Assembly: GCA_036850595.1 (NCBI GenBank)
Contig: CM072152.1
Coordinates: 19,047,207-19,111,206, forward strand
Direction: 5' to 3'
Length of the DNA: 64,000 nt
Origin: Rhyacichthys aspro
Lineage: Eukaryota > Chordata > Actinopteri > Gobiiformes > Rhyacichthyidae
The first letter of the stretch is position 1. The number at the start of each line of letters is the position of its first letter. This document shows, in pieces, positions 12,501 through 26,049 of this stretch. The position numbers and the translations under genes were made by a program. Below the pieces are notes generated by a model. The model saw only the letters and a program-made list of their open reading frames with translations. It had not been told where the DNA came from and did no database searches.

Positions 12501-15500
12501 TTAGAAAAAACCTCAACCGTATCAACAGCAACTTATAATTCATACAGCTCTGACTTAAAACCACTGCTGTCATTTGAAGGGGAGTTGCCCAAAACATATT
12601 TCAAACAAAAGTCTTTTGTCTGCTGTGAACTAAACAGGCATTACTTATTTCTCACATTTAAGACTAGCTTCATGCATTGTTCACTTCCTCTATTTTCAGT
12701 GAGCACTGTTGATGCTTATTCCCACAGAGGTTGTGTGTTGTTCTAAATGTCTGGCCAGAGTACAGCATGGTCAGTTATTTAGCTTAATGTTTATTATGGG
12801 TATCATGCTATTATGCATTAGTAAAATGAGTCCCTGCACATTATTGTAATGGAGTGAGTGAAAACAGGAGAAATCTGATATCTGTCTATGTGCGTCTTGT
12901 TCTTTTTCTGTCTCTGGTCGCCCACTGCCCCCCATCATGCATCATTCTCTCCCTTTTTCCTGAAGTAATGATTTGATGTTGCTAATGGCTTCCTAAATTT
13001 TGTAGAAAGGGCAGAACCGGCGCTGTCTAGAGTTTCAGATGTTGGAGGTCTGCCAGACAAGGATGGAAGACGGGGCGGCGAGGGGGGCTTTCACTGGAGC
13101 CAAACCTGGGTCGTTTTCTAGGTAAAGGATCAAGGAATGAGTATTTGGATGTCAGCTGGGTGTTAACCTCATAATTGTGCCTCAAGATGCAACTATTTCC
13201 TGATGAGCTAGCATACGTAAATCACAAAATAATGAAATCCCCAAAATAAATCAGACACTTGAAGTCTGCACTGTTTTGCCTTTTCGTAGAAATAATTATA
13301 GCAACAGTTTTGTCAAGGACAAACCCTGTAAATACTTTGAAGCTCTCACATAACCAGGATAAATTAAAAATGGAGTAACAAATCCTAGATTTAGCAAGGC
13401 ATATCTACAGTAAGTAAGTGATAACATTTTGCCTCAAGGTGAGTCTGGCCACTGCTGGGGCTAACACACATGGACACAGCCTCCTCGCTGCCAACAGAAA
13501 GGATCCTATTGTTGGAGCGCTCTACTGCTCATTCAAGTGAGCCCACATGAAAGAAGTCAACGGAAGGCAGAATGACGAATGAATGTGTTGGTGCTTGTAG
13601 TTTACATGCTTCTGTGTCTGCTACTGCTGTGTGTGTATCTCTCTGCGCACATTGCAGTGAGCTTGTGTGTGTTTGCTTGTTTGTCACATGATGTCCTGTG
13701 GCAATCCCTAACTAACCGTACAGGCGCCAGTCTAAGGTGGGGGGGTGGGGGTAAGAGACGGGCATGAGAAAGAGAAGCTATGGAGCCGTGGAGGGGGGCA
13801 CTCTGGCTGACTGCTGTCACATGATGGGCATATAATTAAGCCAAACTACATTCAAACTCTTGAATAACAGAGCAAATGACTCATGACCTGACTTAGCATT
13901 GTGTAAACACGGGTCTTCAGTTCAGAGAGCTATCTTCTGTTTGCTCAAAGACAGAGTGATCATCCCATAAACATTTTAAATAGATTCAGCCTTTGGACAT
14001 AGATTTTGCTCATATTCTCTGTCCTTAGAAGCTGTATGTGTGTGCCTCAAAGGCTTGGATACACTGCCAGCAGTACAGAGCTTATGAAATATAATGGAGG
14101 TATTAAAAATACTTCACTGAGACAGACCATTTCATCACTATCAAATTAAAAGTGTAACATAATGCCAAGGTGGTGTTTCTTAGCTAAATGTCTCACTGGT
14201 TTGACTCCAAAGACTGTGGACAAAGGATGGACACAGCACTCAGTGTCTGTATGGGTTCTTTATCTCAGAGCCTTGGTGATGCTGTCAAATCCAATGCTCT
14301 CACTCCATTAATCATTCGGCCTGTATGTGCAACTGAGGTTACATGTTGGATGGCACTTTGTGAGTGTGTGTGGGACACATGGGGCCGAGGTGGTAGTGTT
14401 TACCCAGTGCATAAGCAGTGGTTGGCCGCAGGCCGTGAACGCCTGGCCATGACAGGCCAGTGTGAAATGTGCCTGACAGAGGCAGCCCGTTGCCCTTTTG
14501 ACTGTAATTTGTTACTGTTTGTGTTTGTGTGGAGACCATTGTGTCTGTGCACTCAAAAGTTAAATTTATCCAAGCTTTTTTATTTATGTCACTATTAGTT
14601 AGGGTGTGAAGATTGTTCAATCTGTAATGCATAGACGTATCCATATGCAAACTTATATACTATTCAAGGGCTTAGTACACTAATAGATTTATTATGATAC
14701 ATATTGTTCAGTAACTGGTTTATTCTTGTGAGTGGTCCATAAAGCATGCGCACTATAGTATCATACTGTCATCAGGAGAGTTTGAGTCTGCTCAGGTGTT
14801 CACAGGTGTGAAAACTCCAGTAGACCGTGGTTTGGACCAAACAGCTACTCTTTGATTCGGCAAACGTTAATTGTTATCGGATATTCCTCAGGAGGATAGT
14901 CTATACTGATCCCTAAATTAAAAAAAAAAATTACATTAAAGAAGATCCAACACTACCCTGTCCACAGTTTAATGGGCAGCTCTTATTTAGAGAAAATACG
15001 TTTCATAGTACCACAAGTTGCCCTAGGTGGAAATGGCAGTTTAATATCTGTTTTGCAACCACTCTCTTTTACCTAACCTATTAATCACTTTCTAGCACTG
15101 CTCTATTACATTTGTTAATTAATTAGAGAATATTTTGGCCACTAGACAACTGTATTTTTCTGTTGAAGTTAATCACATGATGCTAGGACTAATAGATACA
15201 ATGGAATACAGATATACACATAGCACTGTTCTCTGATGCAAAGCATTATGGCCTATGTTGCCTCAAACCACTGCCACTGTTCACTACTTTTCACAGGGAA
15301 TTGTGAAAGATTTTGAATGCACCACATTTGAGTCACGAGACATTTGGACACCGTTCTAGTGACTAGAGCGAGGTTTTAGACACAGCATCTAAAACATCCA
15401 TCAATGCTATTTAAGGCTACAGTGAAACGCTGCAACGTTACTGAGGGCAGTGGGAGGGAGAAATGTGAAAGGGCAGCACAGGAAAGTGAATCAGTGGATG

Positions 15501-17639
15501 GTCTTGCCATTTCGGCGTTTTCAGCAGGCCTCATCAGTCGACCATTTTCCCTATTTCGTTCTTGAGCTCTTGATCACTTCTCTTTCCCCTCTCCACTGCA
15601 TTCCTTGCAGTTTTGTCATTGTGCCAAAGAAACGAGTCAGAGCCCTCTCTCAGTCGCCACACTTTTCCTTTGTTTCTTTACCCTTTTTGTTCCTGTTCAG
15701 TACAGTTCGGCCTGCGCCCTACTGTCTCAGCACACCTCGTATTGACCTGAGTGACCTATGATGTCACTCCTGGAGCAGGGGCCATAAGGAAATGACCCAA
15801 GGTCAAACAAGCAAATGACCAGTGAGCGTTTCTGCCTCCTAAAAGCCTCTTGTAAAAGCTTCTATTTTTCCCTTTAAGGAGTGGGCTTCCCTTGTTTAAG
15901 AGTTTCCTTTTTCAAGATGTCTGTGCTGTCTGTTTAGGCCCTTGTCAGACCTGGCACTAAAATCCAGTGTGAGTGATAAGATCTGCTTTAGCTTTAATGT
16001 AAGCTGTGAATGGACTAAATGTGTCTTGATAGTTCAGATCTGAGGAGGCATTTGGAGGCCGTTTCCTCACATGTATTTGGATCCGTGTGGAGATATGAAC
16101 AGGTATGTGTCCTGGATCACATTGAAAGAGTCAAGTGTCAATCAAATGTAGTTTTGAGTGAGAACCGATGACTGATGGTTGTTTCCACGATATGACAAAA
16201 CAATTCTGTTGCATTTTGGCTGTTCGTTTACGCGAGGACGGCATTGTCACTCCACAAAAATGCAGACGTTTGAACCTGGAAGAAGAGATGTTTTCATTTC
16301 AACCCAGCTCCCACTGTGATGACGAGTGAAGATGTGACAACTGTGTCAAAGACAGTTAATTGCTTTTGTTTGTCTGCTTCAGAAACTCATGTTATAATAT
16401 ATTTCTGTTGTTACATGTATACCGAGGCTTCAAAGTTTATCAGCACTGTTCCAGAAACAGACAAGTTTTAGAGCAGTTCTCTCTTCTTGTGTGCAGTGAG
16501 CGTTGCATTAGCAATGGGACTCTGCTGGTCTGGCAGACATTCTACAGCTTTCTCAAAGGCTGGGCGTATCTTTGTGAATGTAGAATATTTTCAAGGTTTG
16601 CGTTTTGGTGTTGTGTAAACAGTCACTCAGCCATGTTTCCAGCAAAAGATGAAATACAGTGAGCCTTAGGTTCAAAATGGCGTCATTATTCAGTATTTTC
16701 CTTTAGCTGATGTGATGTGCTTTCACGCACCAGTTATTATGCTACTGAGCTTGTTACTCGCACCAATAATTGAATGAAGTTGTTACCATCACTGACTAGT
16801 AATTAATTTTTGTGTTGTTTTCTTTTACAAGATGATCTCCACTGAAGCATGTCAGTGGTGAAATGGTTTAATCAGACGAGTAAATGGAATAAATCTATCA
16901 GTCAATTTGGTCTTGTTGTTATTTTCACATGGCTGATTACCCATGTTACCAGTTGTGGTAGGGTGGATTAGCTGGATTAGATGCTCAGCATGTGTTTGTT
17001 TGATGCCAATTAATTATGGCTTTGGAGGCTAAAAGTCAATCAGAGGCCTAAATATAGGAGGGCAGAAAGAGAGATAGAGAGTGTAGCAGCCCACATGACC
17101 TGTTGCCCCTAGGTTTAACCATCACAAGTTTTGACTTATTACGTAGATTAATCTTAGTAGTGTGACTTTAATGTTGATGCTGATGATGTGAATAAGTCTA
17201 AATCTATCAAGAAGTAACTAAGATGGTGTAATACAGGCTAGAATTTAGCATAATATTTGTTGTTGGGGCTGCGGCTAGTTTTCATCAAGATACAAAAATG
17301 TGTTATGAAACTCAGTGCTGACTAAATAATGTGTTGAGTGAACATAAAACAGAGATGGAGTTAATGGTGACAAAGGTTACCAACAGGGGTCGATCCTTTT
17401 AAGGGTCTAGTGTTCCCACTGTTATAATAGAACGTATATAAAAAATAAATGATGTCTGAAAAGCGCTATGCCCAGATGCCTTCTTAACAAATGTTTTATA
17501 TTATGACCGACAGTCATTAAATCTGTTTCAATTCAGAAGCAAGCTGATTAATTATCTTTTCAATGCGTATTTTGGTAGTTTCATAGTTGCATAACTATTA
17601 CAGACCTGATTTTCTTGAAATAGTGTTTGGCCCACACTG
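9531..17639. other. Intergenic, gata2a 3' flank
   Basis: No gene supported. GC-richer blocks occur at about 10740-10920 (with an AGATAAG GATA motif near 10775), 12990-13110 and 15760-16100. The largest ORFs, such as 14188-14598 (136 aa), have no family-like blocks and no supporting splice structure. Confidence 0.4.
15230..15386 (+). repeat. Diverged fragment related to the 930-1487 element
   Basis: It shares with 1365-1487 a GCAA.GCAT.ATGG motif, an AGACATT..GA.ACC block and the terminal block AGTGACTA..GAGGTTT..GACACA in the same order. The left terminus is not found, so this looks like a truncated copy of the same family. Confidence 0.4.
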
Positions 17640-17870
17640 CTCTGAGCAGTTCTGTGGTGAACGTGTCGTTTTCTCAGCTCTTATCGGGCCAGATAGCTCT
17701 CAGATAGACACTTGTACCCGCACACTCAGAGGCTCAGCTAGCCACAGCAGCTGATTGAGCTGATGCGAGGGCGCTATGACGACAAGGACATGGCCTTATC
17801 TGTCGTCATGGTGATGCTCTTGATGGAATGATGACAATCTTGTGTTGGTTGCATGTTTTCTTACAGAATG
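17640..17870. promoter_or_regulatory. Candidate enhancer with GATA cluster and E-box
   Basis: GATA-type motifs: TTATC (17681-17685), AGATAG (17691-17696), AGATAG (17702-17707) and TTATCT (17796-17801), with a CAGCTG E-box at 17748-17753. The sequence is less AT-rich than its surroundings and has no coding potential. It lies about 9 kb beyond the 3' end of gata2a. GATA autoregulation is a reasonable inference, not shown. Confidence 0.4.
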
Positions 17871-20290
17871 GCACGACAGCCAAAATGAGCCTTCAGGAAT
17901 GCATGTGCTGGCAATGAGGGTACAACATCACTGTCTTAGAGAGCGGCCATAACTGTGTTTTAATGTGCTCGTCTCAAACGGTCTTTCAACTATAAAGCGT
18001 CGTACGAGCAAATGGTTATGGTCATGCAGAGACCGCAGGGGTGAGAGCTGATGTTTTTTAGCCTGTTTTTGACTCATCGTGTTCTCACAGCGGTGTCTTT
18101 TCTTTCCGACAAATATGACAGATGCATATCAAGCGGTGCAGTCTGCTTAGGAGAGATAAGGGCTAGTTAGGTGCTGGGGTTGCAACATCCTACTGAGCCA
18201 ATGAGTGAGCACAACGCTTTTTCATAGCGATCCTTAACAGATAGCCCCGCAGTGCATGTGTGTGTGATGCCACTGATAATTTCTGTCTCCACTGAATTTG
18301 CCATGTACTGTGTAATGTTAACAGACCGGGTCACAGCTTTTACTTTATAGCCAAACTAAAATTAAATATATAGGGATTGCTAAAAGCTGCCATTACACAA
18401 CAAGGCAATGTCTACTTGTTGGCTACATAGCGATCTTTGTATATCTATGACACAATACACAAGAACAGTTAATCATTTGTGTAAGCAGACAGTAAGGTAT
18501 TACAACACAAAGTGATGAAAACTGTACCTTATAAGTTTCTATTTATATATAGTGCTCATTACACAAAAAACATTGAACATTCAGGCATCAAGCAGAGACG
18601 TTGCTGTACTTATAAAAGGCTCAGTTTTACCCATCTACACGCACATGTGAGTTGTTGAAAGTCTTCATTTGTGGGAGTTTACAAAAGGATGCATTTTATG
18701 TGACCTAACACAGTTTGCATAAAAGGCCAAAACACAGAAAAAGCAGCATCTTTGGAGATAGCCATCTTTGTGTGGACAGGGCAAAAAGATTTATGAGCTA
18801 TGAACTCTGTATAAGTGTAGTCATAAGGAGCATAATGATCACAGTTTATTAACAAAGGGTTAAACATTTTCTTAACTGCAACCAAAGATATGAACAACTT
18901 CTCTAAATTCTTCTTTATCTTCAGATCTAAGAGCCATTCAGTAACCACTGCTTTTCCCCTTAAAAACACTTTGATCTTTTTTATCTTTCACAAAATACCC
19001 CTGTGGTCCTTAAATGGTTTAATCATATTAAACTTTTTATAACACAAAGCACACTGTGGTTCATTGATGACACATTGGGCCTTCTTTGTACAGCTCTCTG
19101 TTTGTGTTTGCATATCTCTATTAACCTGACAAGTATTGTGTAAACAAGAGCGGAGACACAACAAAAATCTCAGACCAAAGGTAAACATTGAGAAAAATGT
19201 CTTCTCCTTGTGCATGCGTGTCAGGTGAGGTGAGCAGGAGTCTGGGTCGAGCAGCCTTTTAGTCAGTCAACATTCCTGTTTATTCCTGTTTATATTAATA
19301 GAAAGGAATGGGGTAGTTACTGGTTTTGAAATGTATAAATACTATGATCTTTCCTGTGATATGAGCAGATTAGGTTAGAACGACACAAATGACACATTCA
19401 CTATTTTACTTTTCAAATATTCAGTAAAACATTCTTTGATCAAGGTTTGGAAGAAGACAGAGTTGAGACTATTATAGTGTAATCTTTTTTTATTTAATAC
19501 AAAGTGGTACTGTTTCTAAGTTTCTCCTTTTGCTTGTTGATGTTGCCAAATGAATACACCAATGCAACCAGTGGAAACATTTAAAGCCATGCCTTAAACA
19601 TGCACAACTTTGTTTTTTGTTTTTGTTTTAGTTTAATGAAGCTGAATTGTTAAATTTCCCCTGGAAGACTCCTCCTCTTCTCACCTGTTTCAGCCAGTTG
19701 TCATTAAGACGCCTATATTCAAAGATCCCTCTCTGTTTCGTCACTCAGCTGCTCAGTTTGTGCTGCAACTCTCCTCCACCCCATCACCACCTCAGCTTTG
19801 GAGCATTTCTCCTCATCATCAGCATCAGCAGCTCTCACCACTTCATCTCATCACCATCAGTGTCTAGGCTCCGGGGGAAGACCTACCTAAATATCACCTC
19901 AGCTCATCTATTATACATCGCACCATATCCCTTCCTCCAGGGTCTAAGCACAAAGTTTTACCTTCAATTAATGTTATACATTAACACATCAGGCAGTGGA
20001 AATAGATGCCACCTCTAAAGTTCAGTTTGATGCAATGTATTAGTCAGGTAAAGTCAGCAGGAGTCTGTTTGGATTATGACAACCAAAACATCTCCCATTT
20101 ACCTGGAAATTAAAAACCTTAAAGTTGAAATGACAATATGAAGATAAGGTAATATAAGCATCTCAAACGTCCCATGCCTAATAATAGGACCCTGTCTGTT
20201 GCTTTAGGAGAATCTTGACATGCAGCAATGAGACTTGCAAATGAATTCAGGACAGTTATAAAGTCTGTTACTTAATCCACCGCACATCAA
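17871..20290. other. Intergenic, nothing clear
   Basis: AT-rich DNA with short ORFs only. A pyrimidine-rich CA/TC stretch at 19660-19870 gives a 123-aa frame of low complexity, without recognisable domains. Confidence 0.4.
20013..20044 (+). repeat. Dispersed 32-base repeat, copy 1
   Basis: Begins CTCTAAAGTTCAGTTTGATG and is identical to 22840-22871 except for one C/T difference. Flanking sequence differs, so this is a fragment of an unnamed interspersed family. Confidence 0.5.
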
Positions 20291-20296
20291 CCATCT

Positions 20297-20880
20297 TTAG
20301 TGCCTCAATAGAAAGAAGAACAGCTTGTGAGTCTGAACACGGCCTGGATAGTCTCTGTGGGCCTCTACTGTCCTCCATCTTGCCCCATTCTCTGTCTGGT
20401 CATCAGTCCCTGTGGGAGTGTCCAGAGGATCCATCCAGGGGTAGGCACCTGGGCCCATCCTCTCTGTCCTGGCTGTGATCCAAGGTGTCCTAGACTTGAA
20501 TGATTCTCCAGTTACCTGCTGGAGAAAGCGAATGAGGCAGGGAAGAGGCTGGGAATGAGGAGGACATTGTCCCGGTGCAGAAGAGGATGGCAGGTCCAGA
20601 CGCCCTCTCCCCAGAGCCCTTCCTGGTATTAGCACTCTACTTGCCCCTCGTTTGTCAATGGAAGCTTCGGGATGAATGGGCAGCTTGTTCTGAGACAGTG
20701 AGGATGAACTTGTCTGTCGGAACAGGTGAGCGGCAGGGCCTGAGCAGAGCATGAATACGACCTGAACACTACCTGTCCCAGGTGAACATGCTGAATGCTC
20801 CCTGTCCCAGGTGAGAGGAGAGTGACCTCATTTTCAGGTCGAGACGAGGGAGGAGTCCACACCCTGCTCCCGACAGCCAC
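20297..20880 (-). other. GC-richer block with overlapping unassigned ORFs
   Basis: Minus-strand frames of 151 aa (20297-20752) and 83 aa (20629-20880) overlap in a locally GC-richer block. The longer frame contains a plausible donor (CAG|GTAACT at about 20516). I recognise no domain, and composition (Pro, Ser, Arg) looks like non-coding GC-rich DNA. It may be an unannotated non-coding exon or nothing. Confidence 0.2.
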
Positions 20881-21198
20881 CTTTGAGCAGATTCAACTCA
20901 GTTTAACCGAGACAAAATGGAGAAGAATAGGAAAATGGGACGATGACTGATCACATGACTGGAGAACAAGATTTAGCATTAGCTCCATTTCACCAGAAAT
21001 TGAGTTGGAGAAGGCCTGGCCATAGCACCAAATTACATGGAGTTCCCTCAAATAGAAAAGAGAAGCCAAAAGTTTATCCTCTGGAAATACGACCCCTAAA
21101 TATAAATACTGTCACTGTATGCATTCATAAAACTGCTTTAGAAACCTTTTGAAAACCACAAGCTGAATGATATGAAACACTCTCTCTAACTCTCAATC

Positions 21199-21259
21199 TA
21201 CTGTGAGACTGGAGAAGTACAAAAGGGTAGTCCTTTTTTACTTCCCCAGTCTCACAGTA
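21199..21259. repeat. 61-base near-perfect hairpin
   Basis: The left arm, beginning TACTGTGAGACTGG, pairs with the right arm ending CCAGTCTCACAGTA over 28 positions with two mismatches, around a 5-base loop at 21227-21231. The arms are neither simple repeats nor low complexity. It could be a microRNA-like precursor or a tiny palindromic transposon remnant. The sequence does not decide between these. Confidence 0.6.
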
Positions 21260-22839
21260 CCTTACCTTACTCCAAAGAACACAGACATTTCTGAAAAAGA
21301 GACTCATGTTGTATCAAACTAAAGTGAATTCTTTAGGGTTATGTGAAATTGCACTGTAGAAAATATTCTGTGATAAACATGAACATGGACTTTACAAATG
21401 GATGCAGCATCAGTTACATTTTGCAGTTTGAAGTCATATTTTCTATAATTGATATGTAAAAGCGTTAGTAACTGTAAAGTCATTGGTTCAGATGTTTTAA
21501 ATGTTTTTTTCTTGTCTTAGGTGTAACTCTACAAACATCTGAGCCAAAGGAAAAAGTTATGGTTTCCACAGTTGTTAATTTATTTTCACTTACAAGAAAA
21601 AGCATGCAAACTGATTATTAGTGAACTATATTTCACTGAGTTTTTTTCCCGGAGTTGTCTGAATATTACTGAGTAATTACGGTAAAGCAGTGGTTCTCGC
21701 TATTCCCTAATTTAATTCCTGCCTGTCAAAATAAAAGTTTTACATGATATAGCTGAACATTTTTTTTCACAGTATCTCTACATTTTTTCAAGCACCCATC
21801 CCATGACCCACTAAAGCCTGCCTGGCCCACTCGTTTGTCTTATTTTCCAGCAACTTAAAATCTTGTTGAAATTGTTTAATTGCGTGCCACAACATTCAGA
21901 GTATCATGAGTGGATATAAACCAAGTGCAGCCTGAAGACACAGAGAATTACACTTAAACACTGTACTGTATAATCAATCTCTTTTTACTGTCTGTCTCTG
22001 GTCTTAATTGGTCCTAATAGCACAACATAAGTATTTCCTGTTTAAACTTCCGACTTCCTGCTTTTCTTTTTTCACTGCTTTGAAAAAAACGTCTGTGAAG
22101 TTCAGTGTGCAGCTGCGGCGACAGCTTTCCTGTGCTCAGGCGTGAAGGACCGCGCTGTCTTTCAGAAAAAACGATGACTGTTCAATGTTTTTTGAGTAAT
22201 TTGTGACATTTGTAGAGATTATGGTTGAGATGTGTCAGCGTGACAGGTGTCGGTGGAGGTCATCGCTGATTATCAGTTGTCACTTCCCTCGACAGGATTT
22301 ACTCTTAAAGTCCTACACATCACGCTGCTGCTACGAGGCACGCTTGATTAAACTTAAAAACTGTCAAATTGTGACCATAGAGGTTTCCTTGCGCAGTCGT
22401 CACCAGGTGTTTTACTGAGCATACCCACCTTTTTCCTGGCAGACTTTGAGTGGGGCACTTCTAAGAATCATATGTGATCCGTGAAAAGAGGAAGTTCACT
22501 TTGTTAGTTTGATGGTTAATAATAATGCTTCATGTTTTCTACCTGGAAATTCTGAAAATTGATTCAAATGTTTTGGAAATAAATAAAAATAAACAAACAA
22601 AAAAATAAAATAAATGAATAATAAATATATGGTTATCAATAAGGAAGTAAAAGTTCTGATAAAACAGAAAGTGTATATTCAGCACTGAATATGCCTTTTT
22701 ACAGTAAAACAAAAATAAACCGAGAAAAGGTAGTCAATGTGAAACAGACAAATGTTATCAATTCAGTCACATTATATTTAACAAGGTGGAGATAATTGTC
22801 ATTCTAAAGCTGAGGTTGGAGGTGAAAGTTTACATTAAG

Positions 22840-22871
22840 CTCTAAAGTTCAGTTTGATGTAATGTATTAGT
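22840..22871 (+). repeat. Dispersed 32-base repeat, copy 2
   Basis: Second copy of the repeat at 20013-20044, 31 of 32 bases identical and in direct orientation about 2.8 kb away. Confidence 0.5.
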
Positions 22872-24139
22872 ATTTTGTGGGGAAAAAATTGGTATGGTTT
22901 TATTTTATGAACAAAAGAAAAGTAGGAAAGCTCCCTAGGCCACTGTCCTAGACATGATAAAGCCTTAACTCATCTTTTTACGGCTATAATTGACTATAAT
23001 ACAGCTGTTGCTTGGACCCTTATATTTACTTATATTTAAACATTTGAATATAATTTATGGATAGGCTACAAAATTAACCTTGAAGACATTTAAGTTGTTT
23101 TTCGTTTGAAGTCCACAAACAAGCTCTTCTTCTGGAACCGCTTTGTGGCAAATAGTCAGAAATAAAAGTCCTAATGTTTGTATATTCTCAGTACTGTCCC
23201 GTCTAGAAGCTCTAATATCCTTCTAGGGGTCTAAGGAAGGAGGGATGCTTTTTTAGTTAGGCCCAGGCAAAGGTCAACCCCCCAGTGCAATACACACAAG
23301 CAGAGACCTGCATCTGAACCGCACTCCACTTCCTTTCATCTTCTGCATCGCTCTCTCCCTAACTCAACTTTGCGAGGGGATGGTCGGGATACCTTTTGAT
23401 TCCGCTAATTCAATTTGATGGAAAAACAAATACAATGGGGGAGTGGGAGACAAGAACAGAGTGGGAGTATTAGAGGGGAAGGATGAAGAGCCTGAGCGTT
23501 ACTTGGAACAGCTCAAAGAGGGACTGAACCTTGGTGGTGGTGATGGGGCGGGGGGTTAGTGTGGACAAGCGGAAGAGCACGGGGCAGATAGGGAGTCGAG
23601 GGGACCTGAAACATCCCGCCCCAGGTTGAAGTCGTAAACCTCTCTGTGCTCTGATCTAGGTGGTCACCATGTTCACCCCCTGGACTCATCAGAACAAGGC
23701 TCTGATAGTGGAGATAAGTCACACAGGACTTTATGGCTCTTGTTGCGTCACATAATTCATGTTATGAGTTAAAAAGGGGTTGTGTTTTTCAGTGGGGTTG
23801 GTTCAGTAAGGATTAGTAAGAAACATTGTGTTGAAACATCTGCTGAGGAACCATATACCCACACCTTACAGACACTAATGTACAGGAAAACCGGACCTGA
23901 ACAAAATTATTATTTGAGTAGATTTAAAAATGTATTCAGCAAAAACACACTCTACTCAAATACAGAGAGCTGCTGATTTATTGGACATTTACTCTTAGTA
24001 TTATTATTCTTACTACATTGGCTGTACTCAGGGACCCTCCGGCTGCGAGATGACAATCTTGGCACCAAGATCTGAAAGTTACATTTACACATTTTTAAAT
24101 TTAGCTTGAGTAAAAAAAATTTTTTTTTCTTTCCCCTCA

Positions 24140-24219
24140 AAGTCATTCCAGTAAAAGTAAAAAGTAAGAAAAGTACTCTTGTTACTTGAGTAATTGTATC
24201 TAGTTACTTCTCACCTCTG
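24140..24219. mobile_element. hAT-like MITE terminal fragment
   Basis: Ends in a CACCTCTG terminus (24212-24219), preceded by AGTAAAAGTA...TACTTGAGTAATTG...AGTTACTTC. Read in reverse this is CAGAGGTGAGAAGTAACT..., typical of abundant fish hAT-type MITE ends (CAGTGGTGGAAAGTAACT as I recall). The opposite terminus is not evident. Confidence 0.4.
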
Positions 24220-26049
24220 CAGTTCAATAAGCATTCATTTCACGATCAGGTTTACACGTTTGGCGCCTGTTACCTTTTGAAGAGTGTCCTCGTTCCCCTC
24301 TGTGTCAGACAGGACAGCCTCTCTGTGTCAGCTCTGTGTGCTCATGTATGTTGTTGTTGCGTGTTGTATGTGTGCAAATGTGCATTCAGAAAAACGCGGC
24401 TTTGGGAGTTGCTGGCCTGGCAGGCTGCAGTATTATTTTTAGGAGGGCTGCTCCTTCCCTCTGGAGGGCCTCATTGAAGAGTGCTGGCTCTCTGTGTCTC
24501 CCCTCTCAGGCTCCGGGAGTCCGGCCAAGCCCAGCCGAGAGCAGCACACGGCCAGCAACCCAGCACCCACAGCACCACACTACACACAGATGGCTAGACT
24601 GCTTATGCAGTGCAGCATGACATTTTCACTGGTGTTCAGCAAGTGGATCAGGGAGATCCCACCCCCTCTCTCTGAAAACAGACACTCAGATGCAGCCCTC
24701 TGGTCCTGTGTCAGTGTTGTCTGTGCCACATAAAGCTCCACTGGATAACACTACAGTCTCTATATAAACCCATGGATAAATATTATTTTCAAATTAAACT
24801 TGAGACCCTGCAGTGAAGCAGATGTGAGCAGAGCAGAGCTGTAGTAGTCCACTTTTGGCTTTGGATTTTATAATTGGACAGTTTGTGCTCAGGGCGTGTG
24901 AGGGCGGGCTGAACCCAGTGACGATGACCTTAAATTGGCCCTAATCGCAGCAGACTCATTAGTCCTGGCTGTGTTTCCTCAGACTCTTTATTTTACTGTA
25001 ATCGTCCAAATGAAAGTGAGAGAGCGACCATTCTAAAGAGAGAAAAAACAACAAATAAACAAGATAAATAATAAATAAGAGAGGTATTCATAAAAAGAAT
25101 AAACCTCAAAAAGAGAAAGACCAAGAGGATGACATGAGTGAGAGCGAGTGGTTGCCTGTTTCCTGGCGCTCTCAGCTGCGTGCACATCTGCAGAGAATGG
25201 CTTCAGCAGCCCCCCACGTGTTTGCTCAGGTCGCTTGATTGCCTTTCCTTCCTCTTTCTCTCTCCTAAAGACCCGCTGTCCTTCCTCCGACTCCTCTCAC
25301 CCCAGCCAAGAGAGAGGTCCACTCTCCGACAGAACTGCACCGTCACCTTTTTGGTACTTTAAAACACTAGAAATTAGGACTGTAAATAATATTGCAGATA
25401 TTGTTATAATATCAGGTGTTTGATGATACCTTGCCATGAATGTGGCTGCACATCCTCAAAAGTTACGTAGTGTTTCTTTTAGGCCTTCCATTTTACAAAC
25501 TTTCACACTGTATTTAGAAATAATTGTCCAATCAGGGCCTAAAATCAAATTGAAAACTATAAAGTGAGTGGCAGCAATGTAACCAAAAGGCACATTTAAA
25601 TATAGAGGTTTATTGTGTCATCACGTTTTCCTTAGATTTCTCAGCTCTCATAGAAATGCTGTCCTGAAAATGGTGAGTATTAAAAAACTAATTGTGGTGG
25701 GAGTATGAGAGCATGTGGGTTTGTGCATAAGTATGACTGTGTGACTCCTGAGCCCTTTGCTGGAGCCTGCTGTCTAGGCACAATGGTCCAGCCTGGGGCC
25801 TTCACTCGACAAAGAGGCCTTCTCTAAAGAGCGCACCATCACAGTCAGAGGAGGAGCCTGACCAAAGCATTACCACGCTTAAGGGATCACAGAGCTTCCC
25901 TTGATACATCTGATATCACTTATGATTTTAATAATGAAGCCTTCTTCATTAAAGGAGAGTTTGGGTGAAGTCGACAAACTGCGTGAATGTTCCTGCAACA
26001 TCAAGGGCACAGTTAGGAGGCGGCGACATGTTTCATTTCAGTATTAAAC

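Larger units (their letters stand above)
21260..26030. other. Intergenic, gata2a 3' flank
   Basis: No gene supported. A less AT-rich stretch at 22030-22440 (GCTGCGGCGACAGC, GGAGGTCATCGCTGATTATC) and another at 24880-24980 may be regulatory. Otherwise there are simple AT-rich runs and the MITE end at 24140-24219. Confidence 0.4.
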
